Part shown: in pieces, positions 22,955 through 36,191 of the stretch
How the letters are laid out: the number at the start of each line of letters is the position of its first letter
How positions within the stretch are numbered: the first letter of the stretch is position 1
Origin: Cyprinodon diabolis
Taxonomy: Eukaryota; Chordata; Actinopteri; Cyprinodontiformes; Cyprinodontidae
Length of the DNA: 64,000 nucleotides
Assembly (NCBI GenBank): GCA_030533445.1
Contig: CM060082.1
Location: 37,955,817-38,019,816 of the forward strand
Direction of reading: 5' to 3'
Notes under the pieces: model-generated
What the model was told of the DNA's origin: nothing
What the model saw: only the letters and a program-made list of their open reading frames with translations
Database searches by the model: none
Program-made: the position numbers and the translations under genes

Positions 22955-25894
22955 CAAACTTATGAAAGTCTGACCTCCTTCATTGCAAACACACACAACT
23001 AAGATATAAATGTTCTCCTTATTTAAAGTCCTTCCCTGTATTTAGAAAAAAAATAGTAAAAGTTGGATATGTTTAGCCCATAGATCCTGCCCAAACATCT
23101 CCCATTTCAGCAAACATTGTGCATTGCGTCATATTTATTGTTCAACATCAATTAAGGCCTCAAACAATCACAAGTGAGTAAAGCAAGTTTTCAGCTTTGC
23201 AAATTTGCTCTTTTGTTGAACTGTCTCCCAAACAATGCATGTTTTAGGAGCGGGTTGACCTCCCTGGCAAGTGTTAACTGATTTTTTGGTGATAGTAGCT
23301 AACACCATTTTGTTCTTGGAAAACGCTGTGTTTGAAATGACCAACATGGTCATTTAACCTTTTCTTGGTTAATTTAAAAGGTAGGGATTAATTATAAAAG
23401 ACAGCACATAAATGATAATCATAATTAAAAAACATTTCATGTATGAGGGGCATTACTTTCAGACATATTTACTTATGTTTTTGCAGGCATTGTCAGTTCA
23501 ATGTGTGCAGGTTATTTTTGGATAATAGTTATTTAAGCTCCTTGGTTGACACTGTAACTTTATTATCAACCACCCAACATTGATAAGTGGATCATTATAT
23601 AAAACAACACCACAGCAAAGTATATTATTCTGTCTCAGCTTTAAAATATCAATTTTACTGTTTTCCAATAGACCTATTCTCTATATTAAAAGCAAAATGT
23701 GTACATCAATTAAATGATGCATTATATTTTACTATATGAGCTTCATTTGCAAACATTTAATCATATGTTAAATCTGTTTGTTAGACACTCGGAAAAATCA
23801 GAAATGACGTGAAAGCAGCTTTCTATAAGTACTATTTATCCTTAGATTTTGTAGCATTGCTGCATTTCCTGGTTACTGGAAACCCAATAGTTATTTATCT
23901 TAAGGAGTAAGCAAATATCCAGTATTGCATAAAAACAATTATATTTCCTAATGGAGAATTTTTTTGGATTAGCAACAAAAAGATCTTAATGTTGCACAAA
24001 ACCATTTCCTTTTGTTGCCATGGTGGATGCTGCAAGGCACAAATGTTTCTCCATTGAGAAGAATTTACAGTGTCATCAGCAATTGCAAAACTGCACTTGG
24101 CTCATTGTAAAGAACTCTCATTTTGTCCTAGCTGGGAGGATGCCAACCGCTATCCCTTAAAGTAAACACTGGGTTCAAACCAGAGCACTTAAAGTGAAGT
24201 AAACAAAAAACTGAAATATTCATTGAACTTGAAATAGTCTGCTTTATGATGCTAAACAGACCATCACAGTAACCTGTAAATTACCATGCTCCAAATCACT
24301 GGTGCGGGAAACAGATATACACAAACCTTTCAGGCTGCTGAACCCCGGCAGTACAAGCGGTTAATTGGCAGGGACTCAAGTGAGGGCGTCTCCTTATTCA
24401 GGTGCAGGTGGAGCGAAGATGGTGCTACTATGTACTGGTGTCATAATACCCAGAAAGACAGCCAGGAACAATCTGTACATAGGTGTGTCATTCATAACAA
24501 CACCGGTAATTGCTTAATGTGGGATTGTTCAGAGGTTTAGGAATAAAATCCGCTACTGTGCTCAAATTTTATATTATCTACCCAGTAAAAGTCAGACAAA
24601 CATAAATCCTTTTAAAAGGAAATTATTATTTTTGCAGGGACAAAAGTCTTAAGCAACAGTTTAGGTAGCTCGTATGCTTGTAAATGACTGAAGTTATAAT
24701 GTATTTACAGCTGCCATTAAGAAATTCTTATAAAACCTTGCCATAGAGTGTGACTCTATTACCTGAATTAACGACTGTGTTGGACACTATATAAAGCATC
24801 GTTGTGTGCAGAAAAACAGTAATGTGTCCTATTACGTAACAGCATCCTGCATGTGCGGTGACTCATTTCACCTGAATGTAAAAGAATGTGCTGTAACTTG
24901 CAGCGAGACATGAAAAAACTTGACCAGAAGTCACTTGTAATTTTCTACGCTTCAAAGAACACAAAGTCAAACAACCGCACAACAGCATTCTCACACACAC
25001 ATGCCCGCACACACGTATTGCACGTTCAAGAATGACTGTTCACCTGCCAACGCGACACCTACTTTAAAGAACCCCCACAAGGTCCTGTGTAGTCGGTAGG
25101 TGTAAGGTGGTGCATTATAATTACACTGCTTTTGTCACTGTGCGATACTCCGACAGATGTTCAGAGAGGAAGTGCCCCGGAAGGCGCAGCCCTGTTTATC
25201 ACAATCTGCCGCGAGTCCTGTAATACCAGGCACAGATTGAAGACTTTAATACTGCTCCTCCAGAGCAAAGAAAAACAGCAGTAAAAATGAAAGCCAACCC
25301 ATCAAAGCACAATATGTCCAGGCGACAGCTTTGGAGAGTGTTCACCTGCTTCCTATCCTCCCCTCCCCCCCCAGCTCCCCTCTATGTCTTACTCTTATGC
25401 CTCTCTTCTGCCCATCTATTTCTCCCTTTTGTCACCACCTGTCTCTACTCTTTCCATCTCATTGAACCACCACATCCACCCGCCTGTGAGTGGATGATCA
25501 CCTTAATAAGCTAGATTCGCTACGAACTTTCATTCGTTAAGATGGCAGTAGAGCAGATTGTTGTCAGACAATCTGAAATCAAATGTTGGATTCATAAATG
25601 TCGGCTCTCTTCTGGTTCAAGTATTAGTTAAGTCCATGTAATTTTGCCAAAATATTTGAGATCTTCAATCTTAGAGATTTTGAGACTGAGATGGTTGAAT
25701 ATCCCTATGAAAATGGGCTTTAAGGCAATATTCACCACATTTACATTATTTTTCTGACAGTATTATGGATGCTCAGTAGAAAGATTAAATGGTGAGAGAT
25801 AAGATGCGACTAACTTGAAAGCAATGGTAGGGGCCGGTGAAGTTAGCTGCTCAGTGGAGCTTAACAGCTATTCCCTTGTCTTTCTTGGTGTCTT
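22955..25894. other. unassigned AT-rich sequence
   Basis: No gene or repeat assigned. The frame at 24286-24540 lies in unusually complex sequence but has no recognised motif and no splice context that I can support. Confidence 0.3.
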
Positions 25895-25996
25895 TTCTTG
25901 TTTATTAAACATTTCTTTCAATCTTTTTGCTGCTATAAACACCAGAATTTCCCCATAGTGGGACAACAAAGGATTTTCTATTCTATTCTATAAAAG
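25895..25996 (+). mobile_element. LINE 3' tail fragment
   Basis: CCAGAATTTCCCCATAGTGG, then GACAACAAAGGATT and TCTATTCTATTCTAT: a typical teleost LINE terminus with a short tandem tail. Confidence 0.6.
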
Positions 25997-26119
25997 GGGT
26001 AGAAAGATATAAGTAAATCTAAACAATGTGAGTGTAAAAATATGTCTGCAAATTTCTTATATTACAACAAAAAATACTTAGTTAAGCAAATTGTGCAAAT
26101 TAGCGATTAAAAACTAAAA

Positions 26120-26345
26120 ATCCTATCAGATTTCCTTAAAATTGGGCAAAAAGAAGGACGCATTTTTAGGCCGCATAGCGAGGAATCTTGAAATCCGACC
26201 AGCCTTGGCGCCGCTTTATGATGCAATCGGCCTTGGAATCTGGCCTTCTGAGGACGCATCCCATAAATTCGAACAGCGCCATTGTCAGCTGGTTACAGAA
26301 GAAGGCATTCACCACTTTGAAAGTATCATTTCAGTGGCTTGAAAA
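26120..26345. other. CpG-bearing block of unknown origin
   Basis: A sharply bounded stretch richer in G+C and CpG than the AT-rich flanks. It is open on the plus strand from 26142 to 26342 (66 codons) with no motif I recognise. It may be a fragment of an unassigned transposon or a conserved element. Confidence 0.35.
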
Positions 26346-26904
26346 TTAGGGGTATAAATTAATCTATTGGTACAAAAGTTGAAGATACTGAAATATCACA
26401 GCATTCTTCAAAAAAGAAAAGTCTTTCCAGTGCTGTCACTGTATAACATAGTCTGGCAATTTAAGTCTAAGCTATTATTATTAACCCCAGGTGTTCAGCT
26501 GAGTTTTTTTTTGCCAAGTATTTTGTCCAGTTGTGTTTCAGTTATAATGTTAGAGTTTCCTAATAGATAATGTCACTGGGGTTGCGAACAGAACTACTTT
26601 AAAAATTCTTATGGGTTTTAGTATTGGCAAGAAAGTAACATTGCAGCAGAGTGAAAAAAAAGATATCTACAGAACAAGAACAATTTATTAACTCTTAAGT
26701 GAGATTAGTAAAAACAAAAGAATTTAAGCAACTGCATGTGGTAGGAGGCCAAGACTCAAGGACACGACTGAAAGTATTACCTTTTAAATCTGCTGAGAAT
26801 CACCAACTCCTACAATGGATAAAGACCATCCACTTCCTAGAGACGGGTCATTTGATGTGTTACTTCATTATGATGAGTCTAAAGCATTTCTATGTGCTAA
26901 AGGT
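26346..26904. other. unassigned AT-rich sequence
   Basis: Nothing assignable. Confidence 0.35.
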
Positions 26905-26980
26905 GCAAATGTATTCCCATTAACCAATAAGATTGTCCCTGGACTCCCCAGGGATAAATAAAATACTGTATTTGATTTAG
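26905..26980 (+). mobile_element. LINE 3' tail fragment
   Basis: GATTGTCCCTGGACTCCCCA followed by GGGATAAATAAAATACTGTA resembles L2-type tails. It is short and weak. Confidence 0.4.
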
Positions 26981-27023
26981 GAAAATGTTACATTTTTACC
27001 CCTTAAAATCAGACATGTCATGG

Positions 27024-27275
27024 TTTATACTGTTGCCTAGCAGCAAGGGTGTCCTTGGCTGGAATCCATAAATGGGATCCTCCTGAATTGAATACACATA
27101 TTCTCTCAGTGAGTTTTCTCCATGTCCTTCAGCTTTCTCCCAGAGTCAAGCATTATGAGTGTCACTTACTTAGTCTCTTTAAATAAACCTTAAGAATGAG
27201 TGTGTTTACATGGTTATTTATCCTATGTGTCAGTATATTACACATATCTAATGAACTGTCCTGGAAGGATCAACT
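27024..27275 (+). mobile_element. degraded SINE/RTE-tail repeat, near full length
   Basis: The head is ACTGTTGCCTAGCAGCAAGG followed by a tRNA-like GGCTGGAATCC. The middle has GTTTTCTCCATGTCCTTCAG and CTTTCTCCCAGAGTC, and the tail has GAGTGTGTTTACATGGTT and GAACTGTCCTGG. The order matches the same family at 10735-10945 and 29376-29610. It is old and diverged. Confidence 0.6.
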
Positions 27276-27284
27276 GAGCTTCAA

Positions 27285-27760
27285 ACTGAGCTTAGGAAAC
27301 AAACCGGAGGTTTGGATCCACTTTTCCCCGAGGAAACGTTTGAGCTTCACACTGAGCAAGGGATTCATCTGCCCAACAGTCACCGTACCGCAGGAAATAT
27401 GAGTGGCAGTCAGTCTTTCTCGGTTCATCTACAAGCAACCGCATTCTGGGTAACGCTGTCCGCCCTCCACCGAATGAGACAAACACCGGAACACATTCCT
27501 CACCTGCTGGAGTATAAGAGTCAACCTAATCTCTGGAAACGTGAGTCTGCCCACCTTTCCTCCTCTTCAAGTTCGAGAATCACTTCTCCCACTGAACCTG
27601 AACTAACCGCAGTGTCTTCCCCTCACCTTTCAGTTGAGCAGTGTTCAGAGCAACACTGGAATCTCCACCAAACTTCTCAATAAACCTGTTAAACTTTTTC
27701 CTTGTCTCTCTTGACTGGTTTATCTGCATGTGGGTCGGAGCTCTTGATAAAATCATGACA
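27285..27760 (+). mobile_element. solo-LTR-like element
   Basis: It ends ...GATAAAATCATGACA, the CA-terminated end seen in other LTRs of this window. A TATA-like GAGTATAAGAG (27510-27520), a CT-rich leader and a TCTCAATAAACC polyadenylation-like signal (27676-27687) support LTR identity. The 5' boundary is not sharp and no target duplication is evident. The 123-codon open frame across it shows no protein motif and is treated as chance. Confidence 0.5.
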
Positions 27761-29375
27761 TACGCAGTTTTTCCAATGTTTAGTTCTTAGATAATTTTCA
27801 ATTTTAATTAATTTTAACTACTATATACATTTATAGGAATTGCTGAATAATAACCAGGATTTCTAACATTAACTTTGGAAACAGCTGAAGTAAAGCATTA
27901 TTAGTTGATTATGAAACATTTATTCTATCTGTAATTCGAAGTTTTACCTACCCCAAAATGCTGTTAAAATCTCATGTTCATCTGTTTTTTGCTATTGAAG
28001 TGAAATGGGGCTTTAAGTGAAATCTTTGCAGATACATATTTATTTATTAATTTTTTTTCAAGAACAGGCAGCGGAGCATCATTTGAATAATGTTTCCGTC
28101 AGCTTCTCCACTCCTCCACCCCCAAAAAGCCCTACATCATTCTCCCATCAGTTCATCCTCCTGTCCCCCTGGGAGGAATCTGTTTCGATTTACTGCAACG
28201 CATACACAAACCAGACTTATGTCACTTGCAAACGCGTGCACGCATTCCCACATAGGCCGGATCACCATAATGCCTAGTGAGTTAAGGGAAAGTTAAATTT
28301 TTTTCTTTACTGGGGTAGATTTCAAAGGGAACATCGATTGAATTCCCCACTGTTTCCCTCTGTGATATAGTGTGTCCTAATATAGTGCATGTGAAATGAA
28401 AATGGATGGTCTTGCATGGAAAAAGATTATTTCAAAGGCCACTGCTGCTATTTTGTCTGAATATCAATGTTACTCCCAGATTTTGATCCAATACAGCAAA
28501 ACCGCATGGGTTTCATATCAGAGAACAAAGGTTATAGCTCAAGGCGAGGTTTGATAGGAGCCTGTTATCCCATGTGCATGCAAAGGGACATCTATCTACA
28601 AGATGTGCTGCTACTTCTATCAGCTTTTCACACATCTTGAAGTTTCCCCCCCCTTTGTTTCATTTGTATTAGCATGTTATGGAGAGAAAAAAAAAAAAAA
28701 AAACTACACGTAGATGTTAACCAGAGAAGCACAAGCTGAATTAGAGCTGCTGGTTCCCTGAGCCCGGATGTGTGGGTAAAAATAACTACAGTTCATAGTT
28801 GATGTAGTCGCATGAGATCAAGTCCTAATTAAAAAGACAAAAAAAAGGGAATCCAAGCAGGATACTTTGGTTTTCTTTTTTATTAGCTACTACAGTATAT
28901 TCTCTTTGTGGTTAATTTTTGGTTCATAATTTGGTTAATTTAACGCACAGATACAAGAACAAATAGATCGACAGAATCCCAGATGGTAGATAAACAGGAT
29001 GCTCACACACAGTAGAGTGCTGTAAAGCTAAACAAGCATAAACTTTAACACACTTTTAAAATAGGACTGGCTTGGTAAGTGACAATTAACATTATATGGA
29101 ATCCTATAAATAATTGTTATGGTTCATTTACATTTATACAGTACTAAATAAAAGTGCTACATAACACTTGGCACTCTGAAGCATAGCTGGTGATAGAACA
29201 TGTGTTTTCAGGTTGATGCTTTATTTTCTCACAGTTTTTACTGTTACTTTAAAGACCCACAATTATTTATTTTTGTCAGATTAGAGTTGAAGAAAGTGTT
29301 AAGTTTGATACCTAATATTTTAATTGTGTTATTATCAATACGATATTGAGATAGAGTGAAAAGAAACATGCAGTT
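27761..29375. other. unassigned AT-rich sequence
   Basis: Nothing assignable. A poly-A tract occurs at about 28688-28702. Confidence 0.35.
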
Positions 29376-29610
29376 TTGCCCCCGGTTTCGAATCCTGTTT
29401 TTTCTGATCTGGCATGTTCTGACTATGCATGCATGGATTACTTATGCTTTCTCCAAGTGTCCATAAACCTGACTGTAGGGTTGGTTATTCTAGATTACTT
29501 AAAGTGTGTGTGTGCATATTGTTTTTTGTCCTGTATTATGCTGTATTAACTATGTGACTTGTCTGAATGTATAACCTGCAGGCTGCCCTTTCTTCCCACC
29601 TCCACCACTG
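29376..29610 (+). mobile_element. degraded SINE/RTE-tail repeat
   Basis: It starts at a tRNA-like GGTTTCGAATCC. It then has a diverged GTCCATAAACCTGACTGTAG block, TAGATTACTTAAAGTGTGTG and a worn tail (ATAACCTGCAGGCTG). The order of blocks matches 10735-10945. Confidence 0.55.
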
Positions 29611-32600
29611 CAGCCCTAAAGGTACAAGTTGGTTTAGTCAATGGATCCATGGATGTAAAACAACAACAATATTTCTCCAATTTCTCAACTATATTTTCAA
29701 TTAAAATGTGCGTTGACAGTAGCATGTTAATAAGCTTAGCTCCATAATACACATTATGAATATATTTACATAAAAAAACAAAAGCTAACAAGCTGTAAAT
29801 TTATCAGATTCAGCATAAATCAAAAGAATTGAATGTGAAATTTCTGTTTTTTTATGACATCACCTCCATAATACTTTAGAATATCAATCCTCCAAGAACA
29901 AGAAGAAATTAAGGTAGAGGTAAAATTTAAAACTATGGGTGCAGATGTGGATTAAAGGTTGGTTTTGACGGTATTGGATTTCTTTAAATGTACATTTTCC
30001 GTAATGATGCATCATAGCAGTTGATGCTGACATCAGCAATCATTACCTGACATCAGCAATGTTATCAGTAAACACATCATAATATAGTCTGAAGTTAGAC
30101 ACAGAGCTGTTAGCTTCATGACCCCATCTCAGTTATGCAGCTGACAATAGATAGAGGTTTTTACTGTACAGACTACAGCAAGCTTACATTAACCAACTCT
30201 TTATCTGGCCAATTAAAGTTATATTTTTCAGTGTGTTAATCGGATTTTCTAAACAGTGTCAAGTGTTGCAGGTTTCTCGTGCAAAGCAAATATAAAAAAA
30301 GGTTTTCTTCTATTGTTCATATAAGCAAACTACTATAGTTATTTCTAAATATTCAGATTTTCTACGAGTAGCTTTATGTGTCTATTCATTTACCGCCTCA
30401 AACTCAGGAGTTCAGTTCTTTTCAATATCAATGATTTATCAGCTAGAGGTGATCAGTTAAAACAGTCTTTGCTAAAAATGACTGAAACTTTAACTTCATT
30501 CAAAATTCAGGTGTGAGCCGCAGGTCAGCAGGGTCCCTTTGTCTTGTCATGTTCAAAATCCTCTGTGACTTCTAATGAGCTCCTTTCCCTTTTTTTTTTT
30601 TTGTTTCTCCCTTTTTTAAACTTTTATTCTCTTTCTCAGACTGTCCCTTTGAGAAACCCTGGCAGGATTACTTCTATGCCACTTATGATGGGAAACTCAT
30701 TAGATTTTGCCCATTGTATTAAGCCGCTGTCGCTGTTTATTTGTGATATCATCCGGTTTGAGTGTTCAACAGATGCATCGTAAAACGTATATATCACATT
30801 TTGTAAAGTGTTGAAAAAGAAATGGAACAGGGGAGTGAGTTTATGTTGCAGGCAGAAATCTAAAGAGCGAAGCCATTATTGGGATATTGCCTAGTTAGAG
30901 AAAAAGGTCATAAAAGTTTGCAGGTAAGGAATCAAATCATGTGAGAAGACGTGAGAGAGGTTTTAGTGTCTGTTATAGGAAAGTACCTCCACAGGCTGCT
31001 GCCTCGTTCGCTTCATCACTTTACTTGGTTGTTACAATCCCAGCGCCAGGATGAATGATAGTTTGAGACAATCTCCAAACTCACATATAATAAAGTCCCA
31101 TTTCCTGAGGGGAACAATGAATTCTGTCAGTAGCTGGTATTAAACTAAAGTTTCCCCACTTCTTTACCGAAACTTGACTGGATTTAACATCATTTTATAT
31201 TCATCCCATCATCAATGAGAGACAGTAAAAACATAACTATACTTTAAAAAAGATAAAAGACTGAGGTCTTTTTTTTCCTCATCTAGCAAAGTAGAAATGT
31301 GAGTTGCAAATATCTGTAAATACAGAAGAAATAAAATAAATATATCTTCTGCACAGATAGAGATGTTATGAACTTAAAAAGATCAGAAAACCATATAAGA
31401 TGCTTTACATCTAAAATTTAACTTTCAAGCTGCAGCATATGTAAAATCCTCCATCTGTGAGTGCAGAATCACAGACAGACGCCATAGGTGGTGTAGGATC
31501 CAAGAGAAGCTCTTACTCTCTTCATGTCTGTTATGTAATACCCAGACAGGTTGCTTTAAATAGCTGCTAGGGGGCCACAGTTCAGTCTAACACGTAGACA
31601 CAGACATGTGGCTTGGGACATCATTTTATTACATTTTCAATCATGTGCAATGGAAAAAGGAAACATGTCTACCCTTTGAACACTTTTAGGCGATGCCACA
31701 GCTTTAAAGTGGCATATAGCAGGATATGTGACATTTTATCCTGCTATATGCTAATACCCTAAATAAAATTAATTGCAGCCGACTTTTAAAAAGGTAACAC
31801 AAATAGCAAAAACCCTCCACATGTAGTTTTATTGCAGTATAGATGCAGGTGTACTGTAAGGGATCCATGCAGGCTTTTAGCTTGCAATGCATATGGCGTA
31901 CATACGTACGGCCTTTAAATAAATGACAAATGATATGCCCTGTTTTTCCCCCAGGAAACTTCACTCAAATTGTCAAAATTTCACAAGCAGTAGATGCAGG
32001 AGTTGGAAAAATTTAACTTTTTCTGCTGGATGCGCCAGATCAACCAATCCGAGAAGTTGATCTGCAAGCTTGCAGGGAGACAGACACACCACTGCTGATG
32101 CCAAGCGCTATGATTACTCCACTGAATCAGTTTATTAATGCTTAAATTACTTAATATGTCGAAACCTACCGGCAAAATGTGTGTGCTTTTATTACTCTGG
32201 TGATTCCAGTTTGTATACCAGAAAAATGCTAACATCTACTTCCACACGCCAGGAAAAGTAAGGGAAAAATCCCCAAGAAGCGACCCGGTCTGTGGCAGAT
32301 GTTGCTGGATTCACAGTAACAATGCACCACCACTAAGTGGGGATCTGAGTTCCTCAGACAGCGAAATAATATTTTAGTTCAGGATCATAACACACACTGC
32401 ACTGGACGCACGTCTGACCTTAATGCATACAAGCATCAAAAATAAAGCAGCAGGCGCCTTTTTGCTGCTCAAATCACGGTGTGAAGGTAGCATTACACTT
32501 TCTGATTGTTTGAATTTATCTATGAAACATAATATTTTACCTAAAAATGATCTCATATCTTCTTTATGAAATTTTCACCTCTAATTAAGAACACATAATA

Positions 32601-32640
32601 TGCATAATCAGGATAAAAGTAGTGATGTAACAAAGATAAA
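29611..32640. other. unassigned AT-rich sequence
   Basis: No gene or large repeat assigned. The only structural feature noted is the hairpin at 31712-31751. A small direct duplication (CTGACATCAGCAAT) occurs at about 30028-30060. Confidence 0.35.
31712..31751. repeat. perfect 15-bp hairpin, 10-nt loop
   Basis: GCATATAGCAGGATA pairs perfectly with TATCCTGCTATATGC. It has no terminal-repeat or target-duplication context. Confidence 0.8.
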
Positions 32641-32644
32641 AGTT

Positions 32645-32760
32645 AGCTGAACTCCACCTCAAAATGCAGGAAATAGTGTTTCATAGAGTTTACATTTCAA
32701 AATTTTTTGGGGGACGATACCCCAGACCCCCCTACGCATAAAGCCTAAAGATGTGATGAA
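32645..32760. mobile_element. possible DNA-transposon remnant
   Basis: TTTTTTGGGGGACGATACCC, then CAGACCCCCCTACG: a string resembling a repeat seen many times in fish genomes. The family is not known to me and the boundaries are unclear. Confidence 0.3.
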
Positions 32761-32797
32761 CCAAGTACAGTACACCCTATGAAATATTCCTAGTTAA

Positions 32798-33608
32798 AGG
32801 GAAACACTGTTTTTTTTTACATTGGGCACTTGATTTTACATTATTATATCATGTTCTACTCACCCATATGAGTTTTGTGTCGTTTGGAGCCGTTCTGAAG
32901 ATATTCCATTAGGTTATATCCAAGTAACGTCTTCCTATGGGCAACGACTTGAAGGCACAAACTAAACTGTTCATCATTTATTCTTTATGGTACGTCAGCA
33001 TTCATAACATGTAGGCGAATCACTGTCCCCCAGACATCCGTGGTTATATTATTTATATTTATATGTTTTAATAACGGAGCAAAGTGTGTATGCTGTCATC
33101 CGCTTGCCGGACTGGAGTTGTGACAGGAAGCCGGGGCCACAGGCGGCTACGCTCTACCCGTTCTATGCGTCCGGCGAGCTAATCTGAATCGTTCAATTCC
33201 ATTTCGAGAGCGAGATCATCTGTGGTAGTAGCACTAGACATCTTCCAGGCATGTGAGGAAAACTATCAGCAGTTCAGCTGAGAGGACAAATGAACGGTAG
33301 CCGGCGCGCGCAGATGACATCATACACGGGCCGCTTCATTTTTAAAAGATATAAATATTAAAAAAATTATAACAGCGGATGGGGGACAGTGTTACGCCTA
33401 CATGTTATGAATGCTGGCGTACCATAAATGATAAATTATGAACAGTTTAGTTTGTGCCTTCAAGTTGTTGCCCATAGGAAGACGTTACTTGGATAGAACC
33501 TAACGGAATATCTTCAGAACAGCTCCAAATGTACTGATATGGGTGAGCAGAATATGATGTAATAATGGAAAATCAAGGGACCAATGTAAAAAAAAACGGC
33601 GTTCCCCT
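32798..33608. mobile_element. TTAA foldback transposon (811 bp, ~285-bp arms)
   Basis: TTAA lies on both sides (32794-32797 and 33609-33612), and the ends start AGGGAAACACTG and AGGGGAACGCCG. The arms remain complementary for about 285 bp (roughly 32798-33083 with 33324-33608), including TAACGTCTTCCTATGGGCAA. The TTAA target fits piggyBac or Kolobok. The 240-bp centre is GC- and CpG-rich and holds a 20-codon ATG frame on the minus strand (33241-33179), possibly the start of a lost transposase or carried gene. Confidence 0.85.
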
Positions 33609-33612
33609 TTAA

Positions 33613-35985
33613 AAGCCTGGCCTCAAGGGTTGTGACGGAGAACATTGGAGAACAAATTGTGCCGTGAATACCAAGGAGAACAGATGTGTCAGGTAGAAAC
33701 ATGCTCAGGTTGGTCTCTGTAGCATAAAAATAGACGTTGACATCTACCACCATCCCAACAACGAAACAAGGCATGGCCTCTGCCCACCCAAACTGAGGGC
33801 CCCATAGGGGAGCAGTCAGAGAAAAAGCCAAAAAAAATGGAACTCAGGATTTTGGTAGGAAACCAGAGTGCCGACAAGCCTCAGCTCGATATCAAACCAG
33901 CGAGCTTCTACCAAGCAGCCTGTGTAGCCTGTTTACACTAATGATACAATTCTTTAAATTGTGTTCAAATTATATTACAGATACCATCATTTACAATTTC
34001 TAGAACATATTTCTGGCAATAATAAGATGGATAAAATGTCACACTGAGTAAGCATGGTATTTACACTTACATGGAGGTAAAAACCTGTCATTTTCAGTTG
34101 TCACTTTACTACCAAGTGGTAAACATGGGAAAATTACACCTCATTACCTCCTCTCCCACACAGTGACCCTTCCTTTCAGCTAAATGCCCACAGCTTCCCA
34201 AATCAACCATATCCATGTATAATGATGGGTTATCATGAATGTTCACAAATCATTCTTCAAAAGACAAAGGAGCAACGAAATGCAGCAAAAAGGATTGTTC
34301 TGGAAAATGTTACCCTCCAAAGTAGGTTGAGTCAAACGAAATGTTGGAACTGAAACGGCCTTTTAAAGGTTGCTGTGTCTTGTATCTGACCCCCTCCCCC
34401 CCCCCCACACACACACACTCATTCACACATTGTCAACTGGGGCCATGGTCAGCAATTCAAGCACTGAAATAATTTAAAATCCCCCTTTTTTTTTTCTTCT
34501 GTGTGTCAACCTGCATGTTAAAAGGAGGAGGAAACACGATTACTATTCAAAGCTTTTAAATGAATTTAAAAACAGTTACTTTAGTGCATTTGCAATTCAA
34601 TCGCTACGTCTAGGATTAATGCAGAAAATGCCATTTGCATTCCTGCTCTGCGCTGAGCCGAGCCGAACGGAGCGGCACACACTGATGCACACTGAGGATC
34701 ACAGGAGCAGCTAATTTATGTGTTCGTCTGCAAAATTATCATTCATGATCACCTGTATGGCAACTTTGTTTGCAGGAGCTTGCAGAGAAACTCACTTCCA
34801 TGGACATGTGGTCTACAGTTTACCGTGCAGAAAATATCAGCTGGTGCTGTGTATGGAGCAGCAGGGTGCACCGGTTTGACGTCGCTGTGAGACCTCCTTC
34901 TGTTTGACACTTTCCTCTGAGGCTGTAGCATGTTTTCATGATGCAACATGCATGTTAGCTGGGAGACTAACTGAGCCCTGTCTGCTCCAAGAAACAGAAC
35001 CAGCTTAAGCGCTGATATTTTGTTACTGGAATCTTGATCATTAAAAAAATTCTCTCTCCAGACTTGTTTTATCTGCTCTCCCTCCTTTTTTGCCTTCCTC
35101 TCTCTCTTCACCTCTCGCAGCATCGGCCCCTCCGTCTGTGTTAGTCACAGAATAATGAGTTTCTCATCCTCCTGCAGTGAGCCGCACTCACTGCTGTTAC
35201 TCGAGACCTCTTTTGATATAGATTCAGCTTACATCAGTTACATCTATTATTGTTGGGATCTCTTGAATCTTCATCTTCTTGTTAAAATCAATCATCGTTG
35301 AAAGCTTAAAGTTCATTTTGTTTCTTTGAAACGAGTCAGATGGGTTATTTTTACCTGTGGAGCAGAAGAGTCTTTTTTCAGACAAAAACTCTTATCAAAA
35401 CACTCCAAGTTTCCTGCAGATCAAACACAGTTCGGTTTCATACCAATTCATGACTTCAATGTCCATGTGAGATGTTACCGTATGAAGTCAGCTTTACTAA
35501 ATGGGAAACAAGAAAATCTGCATTTGCGGAATATGATCTCTTCAACCCTGAAGCCATACATTGGAAATGACCATGTGGGCATTTGCCTTCAAGTTCTACC
35601 TCCATAGTAACAGAGATTAAATTAGCACTGCAGTGAAATGAAGGTATGATGTCTGGTATGCAGGCTACAATATCCTGTTTGCTCTCAGCTACTGGCTCTG
35701 AATTCATATGCTTCTGGTAAACAGAAGAACTCTCCTCTCAAAGTTCTTTTGATGACTTTTGTGAGATATGAGTTTTGGTGTGTCTCTGCAATCTCTGATT
35801 CGTATCTTCTTTATAACTTTTCTAAAGTAAAGATAAAAAGAAGCCAATGTGTAAGAAACGGATGCTTTGCAAAAGTATCCGTATCAAACCCATCTGCTTC
35901 AGTAGAACTATAAATGTGCCTTTTTTTTGTCTGTTGTTTACAAAATCGCTCCAGTTTTGACAGGCTGGATGGAGGTTGTCTTCTT
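33613..35985. other. unassigned sequence
   Basis: No gene or repeat assigned. C-rich/CA repeat at about 34390-34420. The stretch 34540-34960 is more complex and could be conserved. Confidence 0.3.
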
Positions 35986-35991
35986 CTATAG

Positions 35992-36185
35992 CAGGCATCC
36001 CCAAACTCGGTCCTCAAGGCCCCCTATCCTGCAGGTTTTAGAGGTTTCTCTGCTTCAGCACAGCTGGTTATAATAATTGCAGTAGACCAAAAGCCTGTTA
36101 ATAAGCTTTCAATTAAAATCAGCTGTGCTGGAGCAAGGAAACCTCTAAAACCTGCAGGACAGGGGGCCTTGAGGACCGAGTTTGG
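35992..36185. mobile_element. hAT-type MITE, family A copy 2, right end deleted
   Basis: It starts CAGGCATCCCCAAACTCGG and is palindromic like 494-696. The last about 9 bases of the right TIR are missing: the copy ends GAGTTTGG directly against CTATAG (36186-36191), which matches CTATAG before the left end (35986-35991). The target duplication therefore survives although the terminus is lost. Confidence 0.85.
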
Positions 36186-36191
36186 CTATAG

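Noticed and set aside
27541..27633. GTGAGT...TTTCAG segment that looks like another LTR intron
   Set aside because: A TATA-like box only about 25 bp upstream would put transcription start at the donor, and there is no second copy in the window to show intron loss.
29376..29400. tRNA-like GGTTTCGAATCC box suggesting a tRNA gene
   Set aside because: No A box or cloverleaf can be built; it lies at the head of a degraded SINE-type repeat.
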